A stretch of 36,437 nt of DNA. Origin: an uncultured Alistipes sp. (GTDB lineage: Bacteria > Bacteroidota > Bacteroidia > Bacteroidales > Rikenellaceae). The notes beneath the pieces were generated by a model. That model was given only the letters and a program-made list of their open reading frames with translations, made no database searches and was not told where the DNA came from. The position numbers were made by a program, and so were the translations under genes. Each line of letters starts with the position of its first letter. The first letter of the stretch is position 1. The DNA lies in NCBI GenBank assembly GCA_900542505.1, contig UQNV01000021.1, forward strand, positions 1-36,437. Reading direction: 5' to 3'. This document shows positions 1 to 7,598 of this stretch, in pieces.

Positions 1-75
1 AGCCAGCCAGGACCACGTCGAACTCGGTCTTCTCCTCAGCGGCGGGAGCAGCAGCGCCGGCGGCGGGAGCAGCCA
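1..75 (-). other. rplL: Fragment of ribosomal protein L7/L12 gene (rplL) joined artificially to the contig
   Basis: Read on the minus strand, this stretch translates as an Ala/Pro-rich hinge followed by EEKTEFDVVL, the highly conserved junction between the flexible hinge and the C-terminal domain of L7/L12. The plus-strand gene that follows is unrelated, and the two meet inside a GC-rich Ala/Pro-coding repeat (GGCGGGAGCAGC occurs at 41-52 and again at 62-73). The simplest reading is an assembly join through this shared low-complexity sequence. The exact junction within about 41-75 cannot be fixed. A real genomic rearrangement is possible but less likely at a contig end. Confidence 0.75.
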
Positions 76-209
76 AACCGGCTGCCAAACCGGCTGCCAA
101 ACCTGCCGCCGAGAAGGCCGCCCCGGCTGCAGCTCCTGCTGCCGAGAAGCCCGCAGCGCCGGCCGAAGCCAAGGCTGCGCCCGCTGCCGGGAAGACGGAG
201 GCCGAATAA
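75..209 (+). CDS. rnfB: C-terminal tail of RnfB (partial, 5' end missing)
   Basis: The frame ending at the TAA of 207-209 encodes an Ala/Pro/Lys/Glu-rich tail with KPAA repeats and ends GKTEAE. No iron-sulfur motif or other domain remains. Assignment as the electron-transport subunit RnfB rests on position: it ends 27 bases before rnfC, and Bacteroidota rnf operons run B-C-D-G-E-A, with RnfB proteins that can carry low-complexity C-terminal extensions. The frame stays open to the start of the window, but the first ~75 bases appear to belong to another locus, so upstream residues should not be trusted. Confidence 0.6.
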   Translation, partial: KPAAKPAAKPAAEKAAPAAAPAAEKPAAPAEAKAAPAAGKTEAE

Positions 210-236
210 TTAACCGCTAAAATTCAGAACCGAGAT

Positions 237-1586
237 ATGAAGACATTTCCGAAAGGCGGAGTCCATCCGTCGGAAAACAAACTGAGCTGCGCGAAGCCCA
301 TCGAGGTCCTTCCGCTGCCCGACGTGGTGACGATTCCCCTGTCGCAGCATATCGGCGCACCCGCGGTTGCAAAGGTGGCCAAGGGTGACAAGGTGCTGAC
401 CGGTCAGCTTATCGCCGAGGCGGGCAGTTTCATGTCGGCGAACATCCATTCGCCGATTTCGGGAACGGTGACCGCCGTCGAGCCCGTGGCCAACGGGCAG
501 GGCATCCGTCAGATGAGCATCGTCATCAAGCGCGAGGGCGACGAGTGGGCCGAAGGCATCGACCGTACGCCGGAGCTGGTGCGCGAGTGTACGCTTGAGC
601 CGCAGCAGATTATCGCCCTCATCAAGGAGGCCGGCATTGTCGGCATGGGCGGTGCAACCTTCCCCACGCATGTGAAGCTGTCGGTGCCTCCCGGCAAGAA
701 GGCCGAGGCGCTCATCATCAACGGCGTCGAGTGTGAACCCTACCTGACGTCGGACCACCGGACGATGCTCGAGCGCGGCGAGCAGCTGCTCGTCGGCGTG
801 ACCATCCTCAAGCGTGCGCTCGGCGTCGAGCGTGCCTATGTCGGTGTGGAGAACAACAAGCCCGATGCCATCGAGCATCTGCGCCGTCTGGCGGCCGGAT
901 ACGAGGGCATCGAGATTGTCCCGCTGCGCGTGAAGTATCCGCAGGGCGGTGAGAAACAGCTCATCGCCGCCATCACGGGCCGCGAGGTGCCGCCTCCGCC
1001 CGCACTCCCCATCGACGTGGGTGCGGTGGTCTGCAACGCCTCGACGACGGTAGCCGTCTATGAGGCCGTGCAGAAGCACAAGCCCCTCATCGAGCGCGTG
1101 GTCACCATCACCGGCAAGGGGATGAAGGAGCCGAAGAACCTGCTCACGCGTATGGGTACCCCCATCTCGACGCTCATCGAGGCGGCCGGCGGACTTCCGG
1201 CCGATGCGGGCAAGGTCATCAACGGCGGCCCGATGATGGGCCGTGCGATGGTCAACCTCGAGGCTCCCGTGACGAAGGGCTGCTCGGGCATCACCGTAAT
1301 GAGCGGACGCGATGCCGTGCGCCGCACCGCCTCGCAGTGCATCAAGTGCGCCAAGTGCGTTTCGGCCTGCCCGATGGGACTCGAGCCCTACTTCCTCTCG
1401 AAGATGACCCAGAAGAAGAACTGGGACGAGGTCGAGGCCCGCATGGTCACCTCGTGCATCGAGTGCGGCTGCTGCCAGTCGACCTGCCCGGCCTACCTGC
1501 CGCTGCTTGACTGGATTCGCCTCGGCAAGCAGACCGTCATGGGCATCATCCGCGCGCGGGCTGCCGCCAACGCTCCTAAAAAGTAA
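237..1586 (+). CDS. rnfC: Rnf complex subunit RnfC
   Basis: Peripheral iron-sulfur/flavin subunit of the membrane-bound ferredoxin:NAD+ oxidoreductase (Rnf), which couples electron transfer to Na+ or H+ export. The 449-residue protein has the family's N-terminal GGVHP motif, the nucleotide-binding segment GMGGATFPTHVKLS, and two C-terminal 4Fe-4S ferredoxin motifs: C368xxC371xxC374xxxC378 and C407xxC410xxC413xxxC417. It is the short form of the family, without the Ala/Lys-rich extension of E. coli RsxC. The gene starts 27 bases after the preceding stop, and its own stop codon is directly followed by an ATG. It is second in the rnf operon. Identification is secure. Confidence 0.97.
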   Translation: MKTFPKGGVHPSENKLSCAKPIEVLPLPDVVTIPLSQHIGAPAVAKVAKGDKVLTGQLIAEAGSFMSANIHSPISGTVTAVEPVANGQGIRQMSIVIKREGDEWAEGIDRTPELVRECTLEPQQIIALIKEAGIVGMGGATFPTHVKLSVPPGKKAEALIINGVECEPYLTSDHRTMLERGEQLLVGVTILKRALGVERAYVGVENNKPDAIEHLRRLAAGYEGIEIVPLRVKYPQGGEKQLIAAITGREVPPPPALPIDVGAVVCNASTTVAVYEAVQKHKPLIERVVTITGKGMKEPKNLLTRMGTPISTLIEAAGGLPADAGKVINGGPMMGRAMVNLEAPVTKGCSGITVMSGRDAVRRTASQCIKCAKCVSACPMGLEPYFLSKMTQKKNWDEVEARMVTSCIECGCCQSTCPAYLPLLDWIRLGKQTVMGIIRARAAANAPKK

Positions 1587-1607
1587 ATGAAAATAAACGA
1601 TAAAGTT

Positions 1608-2576
1608 ATGGCAAACAAACTTGTTGTCGCTCCCGCGCCCCACGTGCAGACGACGCAATCGACGAACGTCATCATGCGCGACGTCATCATCGCGTTGTTG
1701 CCTGCGCTGGCGGTCTCGACGGTGGTCTTCGGCCTCAATGTGCTTTTGGTCACAGCGCTGTCGGTTGCGTGCTGCGTGTTGTTCGAATACCTGATTCAGC
1801 GATTCCTGGTCCAGGGCCCCGTGACGGTCGGTAACCTCTCGGCCGTGGTGACGGGTGTGCTGCTGGCCTTCAACCTGCCGGCGACGATTCCCTGGTGGAT
1901 TGTCGTCATCGGCGCCTTCGTCGCCATCGCCATCGGCAAGATGACCTTCGGCGGTCTGGGCAAGAACCCCTTCAACCCGGCGCTCGTCGGCCGTGTCTTC
2001 CTGCTGATTGCCTATCCCGTGCAGATGACCACGTTCCCCATGCCGGTCAGCGGCTCGTTCGACGCGCTGTCGGGCGCTACGCCGCTGGCTGTCGTTAAGC
2101 ACGGCGCGGCCGGTCCCGACGTGCTCGGCGTGCAGGAGCTGCTGCTGGGCAACATGCCCGGTTCGATGGGCGAAGTGGCCGCGCTGGCGCTGCTGTGCGG
2201 CTTCGTATACCTGCTCTGGCGCCGTGTCATCACGTGGCATATTCCCGTGACGGTGCTGGTGACGATGGCACTCTTCGCCTTCGTCGTGGCGCTCTGCCGC
2301 GGCGGTGAGCCGACGCTGCTGTGGCAGCTGCCGCTCTTCCATGTGCTGGCCGGCGGTGCCCTGCTGGGCTCCATCTTCATGGCGACCGACTATGCGACCT
2401 CGCCCATGACGGTCAAGGGCGGCGTGATTTTCGCCGTCGGCATCGGTGTCATCACCATGCTCATCCGTCTGTGGGGCGCCTATCCCGAGGGTATGTCGTT
2501 TGCGATTCTGATTATGAACGCCGTCGTGCCCCTGATTAACAAATATGTGAAACCCGCGCGCTTCGGCGTGAAATAG
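1608..2576 (+). CDS. rnfD: Rnf complex subunit RnfD
   Basis: Integral membrane subunit that carries covalent FMN and forms part of the ion path. The protein has multiple hydrophobic helices, the conserved GKNPFNPALVGR segment and the flavinylation motif SGATPL, where the Thr (residue 158 from this start) is the expected attachment site. The start at 1608 (MANKLVVAPAPHVQ) is chosen because family members begin with this type of sequence. An in-frame ATG at 1587, directly abutting the rnfC stop, would add seven residues. Length of 322 residues is normal. Third gene of the operon. Confidence 0.96.
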   Translation: MANKLVVAPAPHVQTTQSTNVIMRDVIIALLPALAVSTVVFGLNVLLVTALSVACCVLFEYLIQRFLVQGPVTVGNLSAVVTGVLLAFNLPATIPWWIVVIGAFVAIAIGKMTFGGLGKNPFNPALVGRVFLLIAYPVQMTTFPMPVSGSFDALSGATPLAVVKHGAAGPDVLGVQELLLGNMPGSMGEVAALALLCGFVYLLWRRVITWHIPVTVLVTMALFAFVVALCRGGEPTLLWQLPLFHVLAGGALLGSIFMATDYATSPMTVKGGVIFAVGIGVITMLIRLWGAYPEGMSFAILIMNAVVPLINKYVKPARFGVK

Positions 2577-2578
2577 TT

Positions 2579-2584
2579 AGGAGG
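2579..2584 (+). promoter_or_regulatory. Strong Shine-Dalgarno site of rnfG
   Basis: AGGAGG lies 8 bases before the rnfG ATG. Bacteroidota genes usually lack strong Shine-Dalgarno sequences, so this perfect site is notable and supports the start at 2593. Confidence 0.7.
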
Positions 2585-2592
2585 CCTAAGAT

Positions 2593-3249
2593 ATGGAAAG
2601 TACACTCAAGAACATGGTTGCGGTGCTCTTCGGCATCACGCTCGTGGCTTCGGCCGGCGTAGGCGTGGTGAACATGATTACCGCCGAACCCATTGCCCTG
2701 TCGAAGCAGGCCGCTACGACGGCGGCGCTGACCGAGGTGCTCCCCTCCTTCGACGAGACGACGAGCGAGGAGCTCACCATCGACGAGATGCCCATCACGG
2801 TCTATACCGCAACGAAGGGCGGCGTGGTGGCCGGCTATGCCGTGCAGACGATGACCAAGCAGGGCTTCAGCGGTACGGTACGCCTGATGGTCGGCTTCGA
2901 CACCGACGGCCGCGTGGTGAACATCAACGTACTGGAGCAGACCGAAACCCCGGGCCTCGGCACCAAGATGTGTGACGAGGGCAATCCGCTGCTGGGCAGC
3001 GTCAAGGGGCAGCGTCTCGAGGAGAAGAAGCTCGTCGACGGCAAGCTGGCGGTGCGCAAGGACGGCGGTGACGTGGATGCCCTGACGGCAGCCACCATCT
3101 CGTCGCGCGCCTATGTCGATGCCGTCAACCGGGCCTGGATGGCCTACAAGAGCGTAGCGACGGGCACGCCCGCCACCGACGTGGCTTCGGGCGCCTCGCA
3201 GCAAACCAACAACGAGCCTGCGGCTCAGGAAGGAGGTCAAAATGAATAA
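2593..3249 (+). CDS. rnfG: Rnf complex subunit RnfG
   Basis: Membrane-anchored periplasmic subunit with covalently bound FMN in the Rnf electron path. An N-terminal transmembrane helix (about residues 7-27) precedes an FMN-binding domain with the segments GFSGTVRLMVGFDTDG and ETPGLGTKM. The flavinylation motif reads DALTAATISS, with Thr168 as the expected attachment residue; the usual motif has S/T-G-A-T, so an Ala replaces the Gly here. The last ~25 residues are an Ala/Gln/Asn/Glu-rich tail. Its 3' end overlaps rnfE by 8 bases, indicating translational coupling. Confidence 0.96.
   Translation: MESTLKNMVAVLFGITLVASAGVGVVNMITAEPIALSKQAATTAALTEVLPSFDETTSEELTIDEMPITVYTATKGGVVAGYAVQTMTKQGFSGTVRLMVGFDTDGRVVNINVLEQTETPGLGTKMCDEGNPLLGSVKGQRLEEKKLVDGKLAVRKDGGDVDALTAATISSRAYVDAVNRAWMAYKSVATGTPATDVASGASQQTNNEPAAQEGGQNE
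3231..3236 (+). promoter_or_regulatory. Shine-Dalgarno site of rnfE inside rnfG
   Basis: A perfect AGGAGG sits within the last codons of rnfG, 5 bases before the rnfE ATG at 3242. It supports that start and the overlap of the two genes. Confidence 0.65.
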
Positions 3250-3826
3250 ACTGCAAATCATTCTCAGCGGCATCGTCAAGAACAACCCCACGTTCGTGCT
3301 GGTGCTGGGTATGTGCCCGACGCTCGGTACGACCACTTCGGCGGCCAACGGCATGGGCATGGGTCTGGCCACCACGGCGGTGCTCATCATGTCGAACCTG
3401 GTGATTTCGCTCATCAAGAACATCATCCCCGACAAGGTCCGCATTCCGGCCTTCATCGTGGTCATCGCCTCGTTCGTGACCATCATCCAGATGCTCATGG
3501 AGGCCTTCGTTCCGGGGCTCTACAAGGCGCTGGGCGTCTTCATCCCGCTCATCGTGGTGAACTGCATCATCCTGGGCCGCGCCGAGGCCTTCGCCTCGAA
3601 AAACTCGGCCTTCGACTCGATGCTCGACGGTGTGGGCATCGGCCTGGGATTCACCCTTTCGTTGACGGTTATCGGTGCCGTGCGCGAGATTCTGGGCAGC
3701 GGTGCCATCTTCGGCATCAACCTCGGCATCTCGGACGTCACGCCGCTGGTGTTCGTGCTTGCGCCGGGCGGCTTCCTCACGCTCGGATACCTGATGGTCC
3801 TGTTCAATAAATTAGCCAAGAAGTAG
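3242..3826 (+). CDS. rnfE: Rnf complex subunit RnfE
   Basis: One of the two homologous integral membrane subunits (RnfA/RnfE) that form the core of the ion-translocating, iron-sulfur-containing membrane part of Rnf. The 194-residue protein is almost entirely hydrophobic with about six predicted helices, and contains the family-conserved [16 protein letters not shown] near the N-terminus and [14 protein letters not shown] in the middle; the Cys of each of these is the conserved iron-sulfur ligand type. It overlaps rnfG by 8 bases and ends 2 bases before rnfA. Confidence 0.97.
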   Translation: MNKLQIILSGIVKNNPTFVLVLGMCPTLGTTTSAANGMGMGLATTAVLIMSNLVISLIKNIIPDKVRIPAFIVVIASFVTIIQMLMEAFVPGLYKALGVFIPLIVVNCIILGRAEAFASKNSAFDSMLDGVGIGLGFTLSLTVIGAVREILGSGAIFGINLGISDVTPLVFVLAPGGFLTLGYLMVLFNKLAKK

Positions 3827-3828
3827 CC

Positions 3829-4407
3829 ATGGAAATATCCTATTTCGCAATCATTATCGGCGCCATCTTCGTCAATAACGTCGTGCTGGCGCAGTTCCTC
3901 GGCATCTGTCCCTTCCTCGGCGTCTCGTCGAAGGTCGAAACGTCGCTGGGCATGGGCGCTGCCGTGACCTTCGTCATGGCGCTTACGGCCGTGGTGGCGT
4001 GGCCCATCCAGACCTACATCCTGGTGCCGCTCCACATCGAATACATGCAGACGATTGTCTTCATCCTGGTCATTGCGGCCCTGGTGCAGATGGTCGAAAT
4101 CATGCTCAAGAAACTCTCGCCGTCGCTCTATCAGGCGCTGGGCATCTTCCTGCCGCTCATCACGACCAACTGCGCCGTGCTGGGTGTTGCCATCCTGATG
4201 ATTCAGAAGGAGTTCAACCTGCTGCAGAGCGTTACCTACTCGGTATCGACGGCTCTGGGCTTCGCGCTTGCGCTGGTACTCTTCGCCGGTATCCGCGAGC
4301 GTCTGGAGTTCGAGGAGGTTCCCAAGGCCTTCCGCGGAGTGCCCATCGCACTCATCACGGCCAGCATCCTGGCCATGGCCTTCATGGGATTCTCGGGCCT
4401 GGTATAA
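3829..4407 (+). CDS. rnfA: Rnf complex subunit RnfA
   Basis: Homologue and partner of RnfE in the membrane core of the complex, with opposite topology in the known family. The 192 residues form about six hydrophobic helices and contain [18 protein letters not shown] near the N-terminus and [12 protein letters not shown] in the middle, each with a conserved Cys. It begins 2 bases after the rnfE stop and is the last gene of the operon, followed by a strong terminator. Confidence 0.97.
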   Translation: MEISYFAIIIGAIFVNNVVLAQFLGICPFLGVSSKVETSLGMGAAVTFVMALTAVVAWPIQTYILVPLHIEYMQTIVFILVIAALVQMVEIMLKKLSPSLYQALGIFLPLITTNCAVLGVAILMIQKEFNLLQSVTYSVSTALGFALALVLFAGIRERLEFEEVPKAFRGVPIALITASILAMAFMGFSGLV

Positions 4408-4427
4408 TCCCGGGGAGTATCCCCGGC

Positions 4428-4464
4428 GAAGACCGCTCCCAGTCGGAGCGGTCTTCGTCTTTTT
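4428..4464 (+). terminator. Terminator of the rnf operon
   Basis: A perfect 12-bp stem (4428-4439 with 4445-4456) around a 5-base loop is followed by GTCTTTTT. It lies 20 bases after rnfA and is a textbook intrinsic terminator. Confidence 0.92.
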
Positions 4465-4534
4465 CGGAGCACCTTTTTTGGGGTCTGTGCGACTTTTTTC
4501 CGCTGCAATTCTTCGTTTCTTGCCCCAAGAATGT

Positions 4535-4542
4535 TAATTTTG
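4535..4542 (+). promoter_or_regulatory. Bacteroidota-type -7 element before hpt
   Basis: TAATTTTG matches the -7 consensus TAnnTTTG exactly and lies 34 bases before the hpt start, just after the rnf terminator. A T-rich stretch near 4515 could serve as a poor -33 element. It probably drives hpt, queE and the division gene. Confidence 0.6.
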
Positions 4543-4576
4543 CACTATTATACCATAATTAACCTACCGAACACAA

Positions 4577-5119
4577 ATGGAGAAGGTCATCAAACTTCAT
4601 GACAGAACGTTTCGCGTCATGATTCCCGCTGCGAAAATCGACGAGGCGGTTACGGCCGTCGCGCAGCGTATCAATGCCGATTATGCCGACAAGGATACGC
4701 CGCTCTTCGTCGGAGTTCTGAACGGGTCGTTCATGTTCATGAGCGACCTCATCAAGAAGATTGAGTTCAACAGCGAACTGTCGTTCGTCAAGCTCTCCTC
4801 GTACGAGGGTACGCAGACCACGGGCGACGTGAAGTGCCTCATCGGACTCAACCACTCGCTCGAGGGTCGCCACGTGATTATCGTCGAGGATATCGTCGAT
4901 ACGGGCGAGAGCATCGAGCGGATGGTCCGCGACCTGAAGAAGCTCCACCCGGCCAGCATCGCCGTCTGCACGCTCTTCTTCAAGCCGGGCTCCTACCGCA
5001 AGCAGATTCCGATTGAGTACAAGGCGATGGAAATCGGCAACGAGTTCATCGTGGGCTACGGTCTGGACTACGACCAGCTGGGCCGCAACCTGAAGGATAT
5101 TTACGTGGTGACCGAATGA
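4577..5119 (+). CDS. hpt: Hypoxanthine phosphoribosyltransferase
   Basis: Cytosolic purine salvage enzyme that converts hypoxanthine (and often guanine) with PRPP to IMP/GMP. The 180-residue length is typical. The PRPP-binding motif is seen at residues 100-112 (VIIVEDIVDTGES, with the acidic pair E104-D105), and the N-terminal GVLNGSFMF loop is the conserved flexible region contacting PRPP. The gene has its own promoter-like element after the rnf terminator. Its stop codon overlaps the queE start in an ATGA arrangement, so the two are probably co-translated. Confidence 0.95.
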   Translation: MEKVIKLHDRTFRVMIPAAKIDEAVTAVAQRINADYADKDTPLFVGVLNGSFMFMSDLIKKIEFNSELSFVKLSSYEGTQTTGDVKCLIGLNHSLEGRHVIIVEDIVDTGESIERMVRDLKKLHPASIAVCTLFFKPGSYRKQIPIEYKAMEIGNEFIVGYGLDYDQLGRNLKDIYVVTE

Positions 5120-5757
5120 TGAGCGAGGCGAAGAATCCCATGGAGCTGCTCGAGGGCGGGCGGCGTCTTCCGCTGGTCGAGGACTTCTACACCATCCAGG
5201 GCGAGGGGTACCATACGGGCAAGGCGGCCTATTTCATCCGTCTGGGCGGCTGCGACGTGGGATGCCGCTGGTGCGACGCCAAGTATACGTGGAATCCGAA
5301 GCTCTATCCCCCGGTCGAGGTGGAGACGATTGTCGGGCGTGCGGTGGCCTGCGCGGCGCAGGCTGTCGTCATCACGGGCGGCGAGCCGCTGCTCTATCCG
5401 CTGGGGATGCTCACCTCGGCGCTGCACGAACGAGGGTTGGAGCTCTTCCTCGAAACCTCGGGTTCGCACCCCTTCAGCGGGGAGTTCGACTGGGTGTGCC
5501 TTTCGCCCAAGCGGCAGCAGCCGCCTCTGGACGAGGCCTTTGCGTGCGCCGACGAGCTGAAGGTGATTGTCGAGCGGTCCGAAGACTTCGAGTGGGCCGA
5601 GCTCAATGCAGCCCGCGTGCGTCCCGAATGCCTGCTTTACGTACAGCCCGAGTGGAGCGTTTCGGAGCAGGTGATGCCGCTGCTTGTGGAGTATGTCAAG
5701 GCCAATCCGCGCTGGAACATCTCCATCCAGGCCCATAAATACATGCATATCCCCTAA
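5116..5757 (+). CDS. queE: 7-carboxy-7-deazaguanine synthase QueE
   Basis: Radical SAM enzyme that contracts 6-carboxytetrahydropterin to 7-carboxy-7-deazaguanine in queuosine/preQ0 biosynthesis. The 213-residue protein has the family start FYTIQGEGYHTGKAAYFIRL and the radical SAM cysteines C46xxxC50xxC53, followed by an early GGEP motif (VITGGEPLLYP) that binds SAM. The start overlaps the hpt stop by 4 bases; a second ATG follows immediately at 5119. No other queuosine genes are present in the window. Confidence 0.95.
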   Translation: MMSEAKNPMELLEGGRRLPLVEDFYTIQGEGYHTGKAAYFIRLGGCDVGCRWCDAKYTWNPKLYPPVEVETIVGRAVACAAQAVVITGGEPLLYPLGMLTSALHERGLELFLETSGSHPFSGEFDWVCLSPKRQQPPLDEAFACADELKVIVERSEDFEWAELNAARVRPECLLYVQPEWSVSEQVMPLLVEYVKANPRWNISIQAHKYMHIP

Positions 5758-5780
5758 TCGTTTGACTCGCTGCCCCGGCC

Positions 5781-6056
5781 ATGACCCTGCATTTCGGACG
5801 TAAATTCTGGCGGTTCCTGACGACCGTCGTGGTGCTCTTCATGCTCTTTGTGGTGGGGCGCAATCTGGTCCATGCCGTGAAAATCAAGGGGCAAATCGGC
5901 TCGCTGCGACGTCAGGCCGACCTCTATCGCGAGCGAATCGCGCAGGACAGCACGCTCGTCGAGCGGCTGCGCTACGACGACTATCTGGAGGAGTATGCCC
6001 GGGAGCGTTACGGCATGCAGCGCCGCGACGAGCGGGTCTTCCTGATGGAGGACTGA
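5781..6056 (+). CDS. Septum formation initiator (DivIC/FtsB-like)
   Basis: Small bitopic membrane protein of the divisome. The 91-residue sequence has a short cytoplasmic N-terminus, one transmembrane helix (about residues 12-28), a coiled-coil segment (about 33-66, IKGQIGSLRRQADLYRERIA) and the family signature EEYARERYGMQRRDERVFLM near the end. This architecture matches DivIC/FtsB, which bridge FtsL/FtsQ at the septum. It lies 23 bases after queE and is probably co-transcribed with hpt-queE. Confidence 0.9.
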   Translation: MTLHFGRKFWRFLTTVVVLFMLFVVGRNLVHAVKIKGQIGSLRRQADLYRERIAQDSTLVERLRYDDYLEEYARERYGMQRRDERVFLMED

Positions 6057-6060
6057 GCCG

Positions 6061-6220
6061 GGGCCAGAGAGCAGGACCGGGTGCCAGAGAGCAGGACCGG
6101 GTGCCGGAGAACAGGACCGGGTGCCGGAGAACAGGACCGGGAGCCGGGAGGGCTGGACCGGGTGCCGGAGAACAGGGCCGGGGAGGACTGGGCCGGGTGT
6201 TGAGGAACCGGACAGGAGCA
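6061..6220. repeat. 20-bp tandem repeat, imperfect
   Basis: The unit GTGCCGGAGAACAGGACCGG recurs at 6061, 6081, 6101, 6121 and 6162, two of the copies being identical, with a diverged copy at 6141 and decaying remnants to about 6220. The array begins just after the division gene and shows no spacers. No open frame with coding character runs through it; the unit is not a multiple of three bases. Confidence 0.85.
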
Positions 6221-6313
6221 TCGGTGGACCGGACTTGGGGCCGGGCAGACTGGTCCGGGCGTCTGAAGGCTTGCGCGGCGCGCAGGATTGCAGCGTGCGA
6301 CATATGGTAAGAT

Positions 6314-6347
6314 AAGAGGAGACCGTCTTCGGGCGGTCTCCTCTTTT
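6314..6347 (+). terminator. Hairpin with UUCG tetraloop and T-run
   Basis: The arms 6314-6327 and 6332-6345 pair, closing a C(TTCG)G tetraloop at 6327-6332, and the right arm runs into TTTT (6344-6347). It could end transcription of the hpt-queE-division gene unit. It stands between two different tandem repeat arrays and faces the convergent thiL gene. Confidence 0.8.
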
Positions 6348-6350
6348 GGT

Positions 6351-6450
6351 GTTGCGGCTTGCGTCCGCCGGGAATGTTGCGGCTTGCGTCCGCCGGGAAT
6401 GTTGCGACTTGCGGGTACCGTGAATGTTGCGGCTTGCGGCCGCCGGGGGC
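6351..6450. repeat. 25-bp tandem repeat, four copies
   Basis: Copies of a unit starting GTTGCGGCTTGCGTCCGCCG begin at 6351, 6376, 6401 and 6426, an exact 25-base period with a few substitutions. It lies between the UUCG hairpin and the 3' end of thiL. It differs from the 20-bp repeat upstream. Together with that array, the 6057-6473 stretch contains no gene. Confidence 0.85.
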
Positions 6451-6473
6451 GTACCGGCCGGAGCGCAGAGGGG

Positions 6474-7412
6474 TCAGTAGTGGTGGAATCCCTGCCAGTC
6501 GAGCGGCTGCGGCGTGCCGTGGTCGCACCAACGCAGCTCGCGCGAATCGGTAATGCGGCCGATGGGGTAGAGCGGCGTGCCGAACCGCGTGCGGAACGCC
6601 TCGATGAGCCCTTCGGCTCCGGCCTCCGATGCGCAGAGCAGCAGTTTGTAGTCCTCGCCGGCGCAGGCCGCCGTCCGCAGGTCGACACCCGGTGCGGCGG
6701 GAATCCGCTCCAGGTCGATGTCGGCGCCGACCTCCGAACGCTCCATGATGTGGCGCACGTCCGATGCCAGACCGTCCGAGAGGTCCATCATGGCCGTTAC
6801 CTCGTCCCTCGTGCCGAGCCAGAGTCCTTCGGCCACCTGCGGGCGCGGTGAGCGGTGTACGGCCGCATGGGGCGTGTCGCAACGCCCTTCGAGCAGGTCG
6901 TGCAGGCCGGCTCCCGACTCGCCCAGCACTCCGGCCGTGAGCAGCACGTCGCCCGGACGTGCGCCGCTGCGCCGCTTGATGCAGCTGTCGGCAGCACGGC
7001 CGATGGCCGTCACGTTGACGGTGACGCCCCCTTCGGAGGCGGTCGTATCACCCCCGATGAGTGCGACGCCGAACTCCTCCGAGAGCGAGCGGTATCCCTC
7101 CATGAACTCTTCGGCCCACGCCCCGGCGGCATCGGCCGGCAGCGCGATGGAGAGGAGCGTCGCCACGGGGCGGCCCCCCATGGCGGCTATGTCGCTCAGA
7201 TTGACGGCGAGCGACTTGGCGCCCAGCTCGCGGGCTGATGTCGTGCGGCGCAGGAAGTGCACCCCCTCGGTCAGCAGGTCGGCCGTGAAGAGCAGCGACT
7301 CTCCGCCGCCGAGCGGCAGTACGGCGCAGTCGTCGCCGATGCCCTCGAACCCGTTGTCGGGCAGCGAGCCGAAACGCTCGCGGATGTGGTCGATGAATCC
7401 GAATTCCGTCAT
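6474..7412 (-). CDS. thiL: Thiamine-monophosphate kinase
   Basis: Cytosolic kinase that phosphorylates thiamine monophosphate to the cofactor thiamine diphosphate. The 312-residue protein has the family features in order: FEGIGDDCAVLP (Mg/ATP-binding Asp27-Asp28), LTEGVHF, the AVNLSDIAAMGG segment, IGGDTTASEGG, and MMDLSDGLASDVRHI. The start MTEFGFIDHI is chosen because ThiL proteins begin a few residues before this helix; the open frame continues upstream without coding character. The gene stands alone on the minus strand, divergent from aroQ. Confidence 0.95.
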   Translation of the reverse strand: MTEFGFIDHIRERFGSLPDNGFEGIGDDCAVLPLGGGESLLFTADLLTEGVHFLRRTTSARELGAKSLAVNLSDIAAMGGRPVATLLSIALPADAAGAWAEEFMEGYRSLSEEFGVALIGGDTTASEGGVTVNVTAIGRAADSCIKRRSGARPGDVLLTAGVLGESGAGLHDLLEGRCDTPHAAVHRSPRPQVAEGLWLGTRDEVTAMMDLSDGLASDVRHIMERSEVGADIDLERIPAAPGVDLRTAACAGEDYKLLLCASEAGAEGLIEAFRTRFGTPLYPIGRITDSRELRWCDHGTPQPLDWQGFHHY

Positions 7413-7510
7413 GTCTGCAGGTGTGTTGCGGCGGGCCGATACCCGCGTGGCGTCCCGTGGCGCCGTCGCGCTGAGCCGCGATGAGGCATGCATGCCGCCG
7501 AAACCTCGTG

Positions 7511-7518
7511 CAAAGGTA
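7511..7518 (-). promoter_or_regulatory. -7 element of thiL promoter
   Basis: On the minus strand this reads TACCTTTG, an exact TAnnTTTG match, 98 bases before the thiL start. It lies 31 bases from the opposing aroQ element. Confidence 0.5.
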
Positions 7519-7541
7519 TCGAAAATAATCGAATATTGTTG

Positions 7542-7549
7542 TATCTTTG
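7542..7549 (+). promoter_or_regulatory. -7 element of aroQ promoter
   Basis: TATCTTTG matches TAnnTTTG exactly and lies 49 bases before the aroQ start. No clear -33 TTTG is visible at the usual distance. Confidence 0.6.
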
Positions 7550-7598
7550 TCCGGAGAATGGCCCCGCCGCAGCGGGGAACTGCAGCCTCAACAACGAG

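Noticed and set aside
210..2342. Long minus-strand open frame (710 codons) opposite rnfC and rnfD
   Set aside because: It is antisense to two securely identified genes, rich in Arg/His/Asp without any domain, and typical of open frames created by high GC content.
6061..6450. Possible CRISPR array
   Set aside because: The repeats abut directly with no unique spacers, the two units differ, and no cas gene is nearby.
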